This document shows, one piece after another, positions 52,033 through 61,719 of a DNA stretch of 64,000 bases (its first letter is position 1; each line of letters opens with the position of its first letter). The DNA comes from Virgibacillus ihumii (GTDB lineage: Bacteria; Bacillota; Bacilli; Bacillales; Amphibacillaceae). The DNA is taken from contig NZ_CACVAN010000001.1 in the NCBI RefSeq assembly GCF_902726655.1, positions 3,658,001 to 3,722,000 of the forward strand. Reading direction: 5' to 3'. The notes below the pieces were generated by a model, which had not been told where the DNA came from, made no database searches, and saw nothing but the letters and a program-made list of their open reading frames with translations. Made by a program: the position numbers and the translations under genes.

Positions 52033-54336
52033 GTGAGTTATGCAAACAACCGTTCAGATGAACAACAACGAGTGAATCATGTCATACGGGAAATCGAAAT
52101 GAAGGAAGAAAAGCTTTATTCCAAATCATCCGGGATAAAAGAGAGTGTTATTGATCTGCGTAAAAACTTTTGGGAAGATGTAACGGTTAACTTGGATGAG
52201 CCGGATGATGTGATTGAGACACAGGCGAGCATTAAACAACATGCTGAATTGTTATCTGAAAGGGAACGAAGCCATGGAAAAATAAGCGAAGAACTTAAAA
52301 CATTAGGCAAATTGAAAGATTCACCTTATTTTGGACGAATTGACTTCACAGAAGACCCGGGCAATATAACGGAACAGATTTATATTGGGATTGCTTCGCT
52401 GATGGATTATGAGGAAGAAGATTTTCTCGTTTATGATTGGCGGGCACCCATTTCCAGTCTGTACTATGATTATCCTCCCGGTCATGCAGCCTATGGAACA
52501 ATTGATGGCACCATATCCGGTGAAATTTCGCTGAAGCGGCAGTTTATCATCAGACAAGGTTTCATACAGGGGATGTTTGACACAGGTGTAACAATTGGTG
52601 ATCAGCTTCTGCAGCAGGCGCTTGGAAATAATGCCAGCACCACGATGAAGAGTATCGTAGCCACTATTCAGCAGGAACAAAATAAAATTATTCGGAATGA
52701 ACGAAGCAAACTGTTGATTGTACAGGGGGCGGCAGGCAGCGGAAAAACATCTGCAGCCTTGCAGCGCATCGCTTACTTGATGTACCGGTATCGCGGGGAA
52801 CTTCATCCTGATAATGTTGTCCTGTTTTCACCAAACCCATTGTTCAGCAGCTATGTTTCCAACGTATTGCCTGAGCTCGGCGAGGCGAACGTCAGACAAT
52901 TAACGTTTCAGGACTATCTGCGCAATCAGATTGAAAAAAATATCATCATTGAATCACCTTTTGAACAAATGGAGTATGTACTGACGCAAACGGATGCCGA
53001 TGGATATGCTGTACGGATGAAAAATATTAACTATAAATCGAGTGCAGATTTTAAACATCAGATTGATCAATTTGCTGATTACTTAGAAAGTGATGGAATT
53101 CAGTTTAAAAATATTACCCTGCAAAAGGAAACGATTATTTCAAACGACCAGATACGTGATTATTTTTATTCGCTTGACAGCACGATTGCGATTCCCAATA
53201 AAATGGAGCTTGTCGTAAAATGGCTGTTAAAGGAAATACGGAAACGTGAGGAGATGGAAAAAGACAAGGACTGGATACTGGAACGGGCTGAACTGCTGGA
53301 TAAAGAGGATTATTTACAGGCACATCAGGAAAATCAGGAAAGAGATGTTGATGACCCTGCTCTGGAGGAAGAAATTTTGCGTGCTGAAGTTGCAAAGCGC
53401 GTATTTACTCCAATTAAAAGGCGTGTAAAACGGTTGGAGTTTGTAAATGTACTGGCAACGTATTATCAGTTATTTACAGGGTGGACTCCTGAAATTGTTC
53501 CAGCGAATTGGAACGAAATATGTGAACAGACAACAGAGAATTTGGCAAATAAGTTTTTAACATGGGAAGATGCAACACCATATCTCTATTTTAAGAACAG
53601 AATCCTGGGTGCAGATTCCAACCGATCAGTACGATATCTGTTTATTGACGAAGCACAGGACTTTTCTGAATTTCAGTTTGCATATCTGAGTAATGTATTC
53701 CCGTATACGAGAATGTCATTATTGGGGGATATTAACCAGGCGATTTTTGCCAATACCATAGAAGGTAATCCGCTGATTCCGGAAAAAGTGGAAGAGCGTC
53801 ACGAACGAATCACGTTGACCAAAAGTTACCGGTCCACCAGGCAGATTGTGGAATTCACCAGCTGTTTTGCACCTGGTGAGGAAAAGATTGAGCCGTTTAA
53901 TCGGGACGGAGCATTGCCGCAACTTATCAGGCTGGATAGTGAGAAGGCAATATGCCCGGCTTTAATGGAAAACGTTCGGAAATTACAGGATTCAGGCAAT
54001 GAGACGATTGCTATCATTTGTAAAACGATGGAGGAAAGCAATGGTGTATATGATTTATTAAAAGATCAGATCCCCGTAAAACAAATAACCGAGGAAACCT
54101 ACGCATTTGAAAAAGGAATTCTCATCCTGCCTGTCTATTTAGCCAAAGGAATCGAATTTGATGCAGTGATCATTCCTGATGCATCGTACAGGGCATACTC
54201 GAGGGAGGAAGATAGAACTTTATTTTATACCGCTTGTACAAGGGCTATGCACAATTTGATTATGATCAGCGGGGTAGATCCATGTGAATTTATTCTGAGA
54301 GCCCCGCATATTAAATATGAGGAAAAAATAATGTGA
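52033..54336 (+). CDS. helD: HelD-type RNA polymerase recycling helicase
   Basis: A 767-residue UvrD/PcrA-like ATPase. A long N-terminal coiled coil (residues 8-95) precedes the 1A domain with Walker A VQGAAGSGKTSAALQRIAYL; DEAQDFSEFQ is Walker B; LTKSYRSTRQIVEF and GIEFDAVIIPD ... LFYTACTRAMHNLIM are later helicase motifs. In B. subtilis HelD frees stalled RNA polymerase from DNA. GTG at 52033 with GGGGTTGG is preferred; an ATG at 52003 has no ribosome site. No hairpin follows; a 20-bp repeat array begins 69 nt after the stop. Confidence 0.92.
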   Translation: MSYANNRSDEQQRVNHVIREIEMKEEKLYSKSSGIKESVIDLRKNFWEDVTVNLDEPDDVIETQASIKQHAELLSERERSHGKISEELKTLGKLKDSPYFGRIDFTEDPGNITEQIYIGIASLMDYEEEDFLVYDWRAPISSLYYDYPPGHAAYGTIDGTISGEISLKRQFIIRQGFIQGMFDTGVTIGDQLLQQALGNNASTTMKSIVATIQQEQNKIIRNERSKLLIVQGAAGSGKTSAALQRIAYLMYRYRGELHPDNVVLFSPNPLFSSYVSNVLPELGEANVRQLTFQDYLRNQIEKNIIIESPFEQMEYVLTQTDADGYAVRMKNINYKSSADFKHQIDQFADYLESDGIQFKNITLQKETIISNDQIRDYFYSLDSTIAIPNKMELVVKWLLKEIRKREEMEKDKDWILERAELLDKEDYLQAHQENQERDVDDPALEEEILRAEVAKRVFTPIKRRVKRLEFVNVLATYYQLFTGWTPEIVPANWNEICEQTTENLANKFLTWEDATPYLYFKNRILGADSNRSVRYLFIDEAQDFSEFQFAYLSNVFPYTRMSLLGDINQAIFANTIEGNPLIPEKVEERHERITLTKSYRSTRQIVEFTSCFAPGEEKIEPFNRDGALPQLIRLDSEKAICPALMENVRKLQDSGNETIAIICKTMEESNGVYDLLKDQIPVKQITEETYAFEKGILILPVYLAKGIEFDAVIIPDASYRAYSREEDRTLFYTACTRAMHNLIMISGVDPCEFILRAPHIKYEEKIM

Positions 54337-54404
54337 GCTTCCCTGGAACAGGCACATGTATTGTAAGTTGATTCCTTGATCCGGGGAAGGCTGATGCAAC
54401 TGAA

Positions 54405-54524
54405 CGGTCGAAGATTCCCTCATGCGGTTGAAGTTTCGCTCATGCGGTTGAAGTTTTGCTCGTGCGGCTGAAGTTTTGCTTGTGCGGTTGATGTTCCGCT
54501 CGTACGGTTGAAGTTCCAATCATG
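54405..54524. repeat. 20-bp tandem repeat array, reversed relative of the 8.4-kb array
   Basis: Six contiguous 20-bp units start every 20 bp from 54405: CGGTTGAAGTTTYGCTCRTG and variants. Reversed, they read AACTTCAACCGCATGAGCGA and similar, the same family as the array at 8377-10127 but more diverged. It lies between helD and the purine permease. Confidence 0.9.
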
Positions 54525-54566
54525 ATTAACGGGAAAAATTCGCCTCAAATCATTGCAATCACCTTT

Positions 54567-54610
54567 AAAAACGAATATTATAGTAACTGTTGATTATATT
54601 ATTCGGAAGT
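54567..54610. promoter_or_regulatory. Candidate pair of PurR boxes
   Basis: aaaaacgaatatt (54567-54579) and, inverted, acttccgaataat (54610-54598) resemble the Bacillus PurBox AWWWCCGAACWWT with two mismatches each, separated by 18 bp. They sit in the promoter region of a purine permease, a known PurR target in B. subtilis. Confidence 0.45.
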
Positions 54611-54622
54611 AAGGTGATTGGT

Positions 54623-55912
54623 GTGGAGAAACTATTCAAGTTTAAAGAAAATAATACAGATATCCGAACAGAGTTTGTTGCCGGTATAACAACTTTTCTT
54701 ACGATGGTATATATTATTGTGGTGAATCCGGCAATTCTGTCCGCAGCAGGAATCCCTTTTGATCAGGTGTTTATGGCGACGGTCATTTCGGCTGTGGTGG
54801 GCACCGTGTTTATGGCACTGGGTGCAAACTACCCGATTGCAATTGCTCCCGGGATGGGAATGAATGCTTACTTTGCCAGTGTTGCTGCAAGTCAGGATGT
54901 TTCCTATCAAATTGTACTGGGAACCGTTTTTCTCGCCGGCATTATTTTTGTTATCTTAAGTTTTACGAAATTGCGTGAGACCTTAATTGAAGCAATTCCT
55001 CCTTCTCTTAAGTTCGGTATTACCTCGGGGATTGGTTTATTTATTGCGTTTCTTGGGTTGAAAATGTCCGGAATCGTTGTTCCGAACGAAGTGAATATGG
55101 TTGCATTTGGTGATTTGCACCAACCGTTGACGTTATTGACTTTGGCAGGGTTGTTCATAACATTAATTCTGATGGCATGGAATGTTAAAGGTGCACTTTT
55201 CATTGGGATGCTTGTTACCGGGATTATCGGTTTCTTTACCGGTCAATTGGATTTTAACGGGGTAGCATCAATGCCGCCCGCTCCGGTATTTTTTGATATT
55301 GATATCGGTGGTGTATTTGCGAATGGTCTTTACACGGTTATCTTCGCTTTTTTGCTTGTTACGATTTTTGATACAACCGGAACAATGATCGGTGTTGCAG
55401 AACAAGCTGGATTTATGAAAGATGGAAAATTACCACGGGCAAAATCAGCCCTTTTGGCAGATGCTACAGCAACAACAGTAGGGTCCGTGTTTGGTACAAG
55501 TCCTTCTTCCGCGTATGTGGAGTCTGCGTCAGGGGTTGCGGCTGGGGGAAGAACCGGTCTTACATCGATTGTCGTTGCTGTATTGTTCGCAATCTCCATA
55601 TTTTTCACGCCGATTATTAGTGCAATTTCCGACCTGCCGGCGATTACAGCCCCTGTTTTAATTATCGTCGGTTGTTTCATGATGGAAGGTTTGGCGAGGA
55701 TTGACTGGACAACATTTGATGAGGCATTTCCGGCGTTTGCCATTATTTTGATGATGCCATTAACGTCCAGTATTGCCACCGGAATATCTGTCGGCTTTAT
55801 TACGTATCCGTTATTAAAATTGGTAAGTGGAAAGGGAAAGGACGTTCACTGGATTCTCTATGTATTTGGAATTATTTTTCTGCTGCAAATGATCTTTTTC
55901 CCGGCACATTAA
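54623..55912 (+). CDS. pbuG: Hypoxanthine/guanine permease (AzgA/PbuG type)
   Basis: A 429-residue NCS2-family purine transporter with about 12-14 helices. Marks of the AzgA subgroup: TDIRTEFVAGITTFLTMVYIIVVNPAIL at the start, APGMGMNAYF in TM3 and GTSPSSAYVESASGVAAGGRTGL in TM10. Takes up hypoxanthine or guanine, possibly adenine. GTG start with AAGGTGAT upstream. A purine riboswitch, present before B. subtilis pbuG, is not seen here; putative PurR boxes are. Followed by its terminator and a nucleoside transporter gene. Confidence 0.9.
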   Translation: MEKLFKFKENNTDIRTEFVAGITTFLTMVYIIVVNPAILSAAGIPFDQVFMATVISAVVGTVFMALGANYPIAIAPGMGMNAYFASVAASQDVSYQIVLGTVFLAGIIFVILSFTKLRETLIEAIPPSLKFGITSGIGLFIAFLGLKMSGIVVPNEVNMVAFGDLHQPLTLLTLAGLFITLILMAWNVKGALFIGMLVTGIIGFFTGQLDFNGVASMPPAPVFFDIDIGGVFANGLYTVIFAFLLVTIFDTTGTMIGVAEQAGFMKDGKLPRAKSALLADATATTVGSVFGTSPSSAYVESASGVAAGGRTGLTSIVVAVLFAISIFFTPIISAISDLPAITAPVLIIVGCFMMEGLARIDWTTFDEAFPAFAIILMMPLTSSIATGISVGFITYPLLKLVSGKGKDVHWILYVFGIIFLLQMIFFPAH

Positions 55913-55922
55913 AGAGAGTAAC

Positions 55923-55959
55923 AGACTTCAGCTGTATTATGGGGCTGGGGTCTTTTTTA
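55923..55959 (+). terminator. Terminator after the purine permease
   Basis: gacttcagc pairs with gctggggtc (two G-U) around an 11-nt loop, then six T residues. Confidence 0.75.
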
Positions 55960-56015
55960 TGGTTAAATAATTCACCAGTGAGGGAATACTAACAAAAGTA
56001 TCCAGTATAATTAAC

Positions 56016-56044
56016 TTGCAAGACGTCTGACAACCTGCTAAAAT
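56016..56044 (+). promoter_or_regulatory. Promoter of the nucleoside transporter gene
   Basis: TTGCAA and TAAAAT separated by exactly 17 bp, 57 nt before the GTG start. Confidence 0.65.
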
Positions 56045-56100
56045 CACAAGTGGATTTGTAAGCAGTTACAATATTATTTTTAATAAAGGGAGGAACATCC

Positions 56101-57291
56101 GTGGATATACTTCTTGGGTTATTGGCAATTTTAATTGTTCTTGGCATCGCATTTCTTATGTCCAATGACCGAAAAAATATTAATTATAGGGGTATCGGGG
56201 TCATGCTGGTTGGGCAAATATTAACAACCTGGTTTATGTTTGCGACCGAAATTGGCCAAGCTGTTATTAATGGAATTTCTGCCGGATTCAATAAACTGAT
56301 TGAATTTGGTTCGGATGGCGTAAGTTTTATTTTGGGTGGTGTAGCACGGACTGAAGGCGGAAGTATCTTTTTCTTTGATGTGTTACTTCTGATTATCTTT
56401 TTTTCAACAATACTGTCAGTGCTCACATATTTAAAAATTTTGCCGCCTATTATAAAATATTTAGGTGGATTCTTATCGAAAATTACTGGTCTGCCGAAGA
56501 TCGAATCATTCAACGCGGTTAACAGTATCTTTTTCGGACAGTCAGAAGCATTGCTTGCCATCAAATCTCAATTTCACCATTTAAATAAAAACAGGCTGTA
56601 CATTGTCAGTGCGTCTGCGATGGGATCTGTATCAGCATCAATTGTCGGTGCGTACATTCAGATTCTGCCGGCCGAATATGTGCTTGTGGCACTGCCGTTG
56701 AATATGTTCAGTGCATTGATGATTGCATCGGTAATTGCACCGGTCACTGTACCAAAAGAAGAAGACCATGTTGACATTAAAGATGTTTCAACAGATAAAA
56801 GTATTTTCGAGGCGATGGGTAATGGTGCGCTTGACGGCGGAAAAATTGCTTTAATCGTTGCGGCGATGCTTGTCGCATTTATAGCTTCATTAAATCTAGT
56901 TAATTGGCTTATTCAATTTATCTTTGCAGGTGTTACACTTCAGGAAATACTTGGTTATATTCTTGCTCCACTTGGTATTTTGATGGGAATTGATGCCAGT
57001 GAAGTAATAAGAGCAGGGGGCGTTATGGGTACCAAAATTGTTACAAACGAATTTGTGGCAATGCTCGAATTCGAGAAAATGCTGGGTGCCATGTCAGAGA
57101 AGACGATTGGGATTGTAACGGTATTCCTGACCAGTTTCGCAAACTTCTCATCGATTGGAATCATTGCTGGTTCGGTACAAGCAATCGACAGCAAGAAGGC
57201 AGTGGAGGTTTCCGGATTTGGTATGAAACTGTTGATTGGTGCCACGCTTGCATCAATTCTGTCAGCTACTGTCGCCGGACTGTTTCTCTAA
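56101..57291 (+). CDS. nupC: Concentrative nucleoside transporter (NupC/CNT family)
   Basis: A 396-residue cation-coupled nucleoside carrier. Marks: LLGLLAILIVLGIAFLMSNDRKNINYRGIG at the start, FFGQSEALLAIK (the QSEA motif of the binding site), LPAEYVLVALPLNMFSALMIASVIAPV, and KIVTNEFVAMLEFEKM with the NEF/VA motif near the end. GTG start with AGGGAGGAAC upstream. It follows the purine permease, and the two may share control of purine salvage. Nucleoside preference cannot be told. Confidence 0.92.
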   Translation: MDILLGLLAILIVLGIAFLMSNDRKNINYRGIGVMLVGQILTTWFMFATEIGQAVINGISAGFNKLIEFGSDGVSFILGGVARTEGGSIFFFDVLLLIIFFSTILSVLTYLKILPPIIKYLGGFLSKITGLPKIESFNAVNSIFFGQSEALLAIKSQFHHLNKNRLYIVSASAMGSVSASIVGAYIQILPAEYVLVALPLNMFSALMIASVIAPVTVPKEEDHVDIKDVSTDKSIFEAMGNGALDGGKIALIVAAMLVAFIASLNLVNWLIQFIFAGVTLQEILGYILAPLGILMGIDASEVIRAGGVMGTKIVTNEFVAMLEFEKMLGAMSEKTIGIVTVFLTSFANFSSIGIIAGSVQAIDSKKAVEVSGFGMKLLIGATLASILSATVAGLFL

Positions 57292-57297
57292 TATGCC

Positions 57298-57329
57298 GAA
57301 AAAACCGTCTTATCCAGGCGGTTTTTTTG
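57298..57329 (+). terminator. Terminator after the nucleoside transporter
   Basis: aaaaaaccg pairs with cggtttttt around an 11-nt loop. Confidence 0.8.
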
Positions 57330-57422
57330 CTTTTAATAGTCCATTTCATTATTGTGGTTACTGGATTGTTTTGAGATAATTTATTTACATGATTTTTTTA
57401 CAGGCAGAAGGGAGATAAACGG

Positions 57423-58493
57423 ATGGGTACGAAGCGAATCATGTTTACCGGCGGGGGAACGGCCGGTCATGTCATTGTTAACCTTGCTCTCATTCCTATT
57501 TTTCAAAAAGAAGGCTGGGAAATTGATTATATTGGTTCTAAAAGCGGTATCGAGCGGAAACTGATTGACCAGCTTGATGGTGTTACATATTATCCCATCG
57601 CAACAGGTAAATTACGCAGGTATATGTCCAAAGAAAATTTCAAGGATCCATTTAAAGTTTTAAAAGGAACGATGCAGGCGTGGCGGATTATCGGCAAGCG
57701 GAAGCCGTCCGTCATTTTTTCCAAAGGCGGATTTGTTTCGGTGCCGGTTATCATAGCTGCTAAATTAAGCGGGGTGCCGGCGGTTATTCATGAATCTGAT
57801 TTCACCCCGGGATTGGCAAATAAGCTGGCCATCCCATTTGCCAAAAAAGTGCTTGCTACGTTCCCGGAAACGATGAACTATCTTCCGGAAGCAAAAGCTG
57901 AATATGTTGGAGCGGTTATCCGTGATGAACTATTTACAGGTGATAAGGAAGCCGGATTGAAAAATTGCGGATTTAACCGAAAAAAACCGGTGCTGCTGAT
58001 TATGGGTGGCAGTGGCGGCGCGGAAAAAATTAATCAGACGGTTAGGAGCAGTCTTGATGAATTGCTCTCACATTTTCAAATTGCTCATATTTGCGGTTAC
58101 GGAAAAACAGATTCTTCCATTGACCGGGATGGCTACACCCAATATGAATATGTAAATGAAGAGTTGAAAGATCTGCTTGCTGCATCTGACTTTGTCTTGT
58201 CCAGGGCTGGATCTAATGCTATTTTCGAGTTTTTAGCATTACGAAAACCGATGCTGCTGATTCCGTTATCCAAACAGGCAAGCAGGGGAGACCAGATCAT
58301 TAACGCCAATTCCTTTTTGGATCAGGGCTACGCGCGGGTATTGCAAGAAGAGAAATTGACTGGAGAATCACTTGTTCATGAACTGTTCCAACTGAAGGAA
58401 AAATCACCGGTTATCATAGATAATATGAAGAAATATCATAGTGACAAATCCCGTGACCGGGTTATTGAGATAATTAAAAATATCATGAAATAA
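57423..58493 (+). CDS. murG: MurG-like UDP-GlcNAc glycosyltransferase, stand-alone copy
   Basis: A 356-residue GT28/GT-B enzyme. N-terminal loop FTGGGTAGHVIVNLAL (usual MurG: GGTGGH), KGGFVSVPVIIAAKL, IHESDFTPGLANKLA, second loop LIMGGSGGAEKIN, and the donor-binding region VLSRAGSNAIFEFLALRKPMLLIPLSKQASRGDQIINA. MurG adds GlcNAc to lipid I to form lipid II at the inner membrane face. The gene is not in a cell-division cluster here, so it may be a second copy like those known in the B. cereus group. GAAGGGAG precedes the ATG; a strong terminator overlaps the stop codon. Confidence 0.82.
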   Translation: MGTKRIMFTGGGTAGHVIVNLALIPIFQKEGWEIDYIGSKSGIERKLIDQLDGVTYYPIATGKLRRYMSKENFKDPFKVLKGTMQAWRIIGKRKPSVIFSKGGFVSVPVIIAAKLSGVPAVIHESDFTPGLANKLAIPFAKKVLATFPETMNYLPEAKAEYVGAVIRDELFTGDKEAGLKNCGFNRKKPVLLIMGGSGGAEKINQTVRSSLDELLSHFQIAHICGYGKTDSSIDRDGYTQYEYVNEELKDLLAASDFVLSRAGSNAIFEFLALRKPMLLIPLSKQASRGDQIINANSFLDQGYARVLQEEKLTGESLVHELFQLKEKSPVIIDNMKKYHSDKSRDRVIEIIKNIMK

Positions 58494-58532
58494 GCGACTG
58501 CCTCCACGTTGGGAGGCAGTCGCTTATTATAT
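58492..58532 (+). terminator. Terminator of the murG-like gene
   Basis: aagcgactgcctcc pairs perfectly with ggaggcagtcgctt, followed by attatat. It lies between convergent genes. Confidence 0.85.
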
Positions 58533-58572
58533 AGTGCTGTTTGTAAATTGGTGGAGCCGCCTGGCAAGATTG

Positions 58573-61500
58573 CTACTTCTTAAACGGCCACCAATTTGCC
58601 TTGCCGAACAGACGAACCAATACCGGTACAAACAATGGCAGCATCACAAATGCATACAGGAACAGACCGAAAATAACAACTGTTGCTATTTGCAGAAGTG
58701 ACAAGACGCCGGATGGGAGCATTGCTCCGAATGTTCCGCCTAAAATAACCGCAGCGGAAATGATGACCGTCCCCATGTTTTTCATTGCTGATAACAAGGC
58801 TTCCTTAATACTTCCATTTTTGTACTCATTAAACCGGTCCATTAAAAAGATACTGTAATCGATGCCGAGTGCCATGAGCATGACAAAGGCAAAGAATGGA
58901 ATGGCCCAGGAAAGCCCGGCATAATCGAATATATTGACAAAAATCAGCTCGGCAAAAGCCATTGACGTGAAATATGTCAGAATCAGTGATCCAATTAAAT
59001 AAATCGGCATAATAAATGAACGGAGCATAATGATCAGGATGATGAAAATACCTGCTATCATCAGGATAGCTGTCCGTGTATAGTCGGCATCGGAAATATT
59101 TTGCAGATCGTTGTTTGTACTGCTAACACCGCCGATTTTCGGATTGCTGTTAGCAAATACCGTACCTTTTTTATTGTCATTAAACATATTCTCGATCTTA
59201 TCAACCATGTTCATTGCTTCGGTTGAATACGGATTGGATTCCAATACTACGTCAAATTTAACAATCGATTTCTCCTCTGAAAGATATGGCTTGGTACCTT
59301 CCATAAAGTCTTCATTTTCCAGCGCCTGTTTTGGTATAACCACTGTGTTATTGGTTTTATTTGTTTCAAACTCTTTCAAATAACGCTGCATATCTTTTAG
59401 TCCATTATTGATTTTCTTCAAACCTTTCGAACTGTCATTCAATCCGTTCGATAAGGTGTTAAGCTGTTTTTGCATATCTGAGAAGGCGGTTTTTAATTCC
59501 TCTTGTCCGCCATAAATCTGTGACAAGCCATCCTGCAGACTTGGAATGTTATTGGTAACCTGATTCTGACCGTCAGCAGCTTTGTTCAGCCCGGACTGTA
59601 ATTGGTCGATTGCACCGATTAATTGGCCGATGCCGTCAGACAGTTTCTGTTGTCCGGCGATTGATTGTGCGAATTTATCATTCAACGTATTTAAAGGTCC
59701 GATGACTTCTTTTTGCAGCTGTTGTGAGGCGTCCCCAAGCTTGTTAAGTTTCGACTGCATTTTTTTGATACCGGCTATCGTGCCTTCAATACGCTGTTTG
59801 GCAGCACCATAGGATTGCATGAACTCCGTGTTTTGTTTTAGTTCAGGATTGGACTTCAAGGCAGCATCCCGGACTGTTTTGATGTTTTCTTTGGCCGTTT
59901 TTAATGTGTTTATCATCTCATCCAGTTTGCCTGTATCGATTGATTTTGCTCCAAATCCTGAAAGACCTTCAGCAATCTGCTCATACCCATTCAACAACTG
60001 CTGATTGCCGGCAATCGATTGATCCAGATTACTTTTGATCGTCTGCAGATTGCTCTTTATTTCACCAGCTCCTTGTGCACCGGACTGAATGCCGTTTTGA
60101 ATTTCCGTAAGTGCATTGCTGATGTCGCCAAGACCGTTATTTGCTTTTTGTGTGCCTTGCATCAGTTGACTGACACCGGATTCCGCATCCTCAAGCTGCG
60201 GCAACGCGTTATTCAGTTCTGATGCTGCTTTTTGGAGACCGTCCTGAATTTTTTTGATCCCTTCAGTACTTTGCCCGACCCCGTTTGTAAGCTGACCGGT
60301 CTGGCTTTTCACGAGAAAATCATCGATAATTTCGCCAGCTGGTCTAGTTGCACTGCGAACCTGATTGACACCTTCCATCTGTGCCAATTCCTGTGTGATT
60401 TTGGCAATATCCTGGTACTCACTGACGGAATCGACAGGTTCATCTGTTTTAACAACTACCGAAGATGGCATTGTCTGGCCGGGACCGAAGCTGTCCGCAA
60501 TAATGTTGAATCCTTTGACAGAGTCGTACTCATCGCCAATTTCTTCAAGTGAATTATAGGATTTTGCACCATCATATGTCAGCAGCGCGGGTACTGTAAT
60601 GACAGCGACAATTAATAGTGCCGCAATTGGCCGTGCCCATGCAAAATTCCCGGCAGCACCCCATATTTTGCTTTCTTTATGATTCACATTTTTATCAAAG
60701 GGCCAAAATAGTTTATTTCCCAATACAGACAGGAAAAATGGCACTAATGTGGCCAGGGCAATCAGCATAACCGCTACACCGACCGCAACTGCTACTGCTG
60801 ACCGGTATAAGGTAAAAGTTGACAGCCCGATTGTAGAGAATCCGATCAGTACAGCCAAACCTGCGAAAAAGATCGTTTTTCCGCCGGATTTATACGTTGC
60901 CAGTACAGCATCCTTGATCGATTCTTGATGGGCGATTTCCTCTTTAAATCTGCTGATCAGCAGGATGCAGTAGTCTGTACCGATTCCAAACATGACGGCG
61001 ACCATGAATATTTGTGTAAAGGTTGATAACGGGAAGCCCGCTGTGTCTGCTAAAATTGCTACAACACTTTGTGCTGCTATATAACTTATACCAACTGTCA
61101 GCAGCGGGATGAATGGTGCAACCACTGACTTGAAAACAGCGAACAGGATAATGAGAATCAGTCCGACTGTAATAATTTCGGTTTTTTTCAGTCCCTCCTG
61201 CGAGTTTTTGATAATGTCCTGCTGGATATAATCCTGACCGGTCAAATAATGGTCAACTTTAATGCCATCAACCGTGTTGTAAATCTTTTCCCGTGACTCA
61301 ACGATTTCCTGATTTTTCAAGGAGACGCTGAATGGAACCATTATTGTTTTATTGTCTTCCGAAACGGTTTGTTCTTTAATTTCCTGGCCTTCTGTGAACG
61401 CTAAAATGTCAGATACACCAAGATCCTTTTTGTTAGCTTGAAGTTGGTCAATAGCTTCTTTGACTTGTTTTGTTTCAGATTTATCGAGGCCATCATCATC

Positions 61501-61719
61501 GTGGAAGACGAGAACAGCACTCGTGGCTTGCTCTCCTTCATCCGGTGACATTTTATCAAGCAGCTCCTGAGCTTCCTGGGACGGATAATCTTCCGGAACG
61601 GTTATTTGCCCTTTCTTACTGACAAGCTCCTGCAGGTTCGGGGAAAGAAAAAATAGCGCCAAAACCGCCGCAACCCATGCCCCGGCTATTAACCAACGAA
61701 AACGTAATATGTGTTTCAT
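58573..61719 (-). CDS. MMPL/RND-family transporter (YdgH-like) with long external coiled coil
   Basis: A 1048-residue exporter. Two six-helix membrane halves (about 165-375 and 880-1045) have MMPL/SSD-type motifs: FGIGTDYCILLISRFKEE in the first and LGIDYSIFLMDRFNEYKNG in the second. Between them, residues about 470-800 are a long periplasm-side region of repeated heptad-like blocks rich in G-L-x-x-G, Q and N (QKAASELNNALPQL, LSDGIGQLIGAIDQL), probably an elongated coiled coil reaching through the wall. In B. subtilis YdgH has this plan and a MarR gene upstream. It probably exports lipid-like or toxic compounds. GGGAGGAT precedes the ATG, which overlaps the MarR stop by 4 nt. Confidence 0.88.
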   Translation of the reverse strand: MKHILRFRWLIAGAWVAAVLALFFLSPNLQELVSKKGQITVPEDYPSQEAQELLDKMSPDEGEQATSAVLVFHDDDGLDKSETKQVKEAIDQLQANKKDLGVSDILAFTEGQEIKEQTVSEDNKTIMVPFSVSLKNQEIVESREKIYNTVDGIKVDHYLTGQDYIQQDIIKNSQEGLKKTEIITVGLILIILFAVFKSVVAPFIPLLTVGISYIAAQSVVAILADTAGFPLSTFTQIFMVAVMFGIGTDYCILLISRFKEEIAHQESIKDAVLATYKSGGKTIFFAGLAVLIGFSTIGLSTFTLYRSAVAVAVGVAVMLIALATLVPFFLSVLGNKLFWPFDKNVNHKESKIWGAAGNFAWARPIAALLIVAVITVPALLTYDGAKSYNSLEEIGDEYDSVKGFNIIADSFGPGQTMPSSVVVKTDEPVDSVSEYQDIAKITQELAQMEGVNQVRSATRPAGEIIDDFLVKSQTGQLTNGVGQSTEGIKKIQDGLQKAASELNNALPQLEDAESGVSQLMQGTQKANNGLGDISNALTEIQNGIQSGAQGAGEIKSNLQTIKSNLDQSIAGNQQLLNGYEQIAEGLSGFGAKSIDTGKLDEMINTLKTAKENIKTVRDAALKSNPELKQNTEFMQSYGAAKQRIEGTIAGIKKMQSKLNKLGDASQQLQKEVIGPLNTLNDKFAQSIAGQQKLSDGIGQLIGAIDQLQSGLNKAADGQNQVTNNIPSLQDGLSQIYGGQEELKTAFSDMQKQLNTLSNGLNDSSKGLKKINNGLKDMQRYLKEFETNKTNNTVVIPKQALENEDFMEGTKPYLSEEKSIVKFDVVLESNPYSTEAMNMVDKIENMFNDNKKGTVFANSNPKIGGVSSTNNDLQNISDADYTRTAILMIAGIFIILIIMLRSFIMPIYLIGSLILTYFTSMAFAELIFVNIFDYAGLSWAIPFFAFVMLMALGIDYSIFLMDRFNEYKNGSIKEALLSAMKNMGTVIISAAVILGGTFGAMLPSGVLSLLQIATVVIFGLFLYAFVMLPLFVPVLVRLFGKANWWPFKK

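Noticed and set aside
54540..54622. Purine riboswitch before the purine permease
   Set aside because: The conserved core of the purine aptamer is not present in the leader; only PurR-like boxes can be argued.
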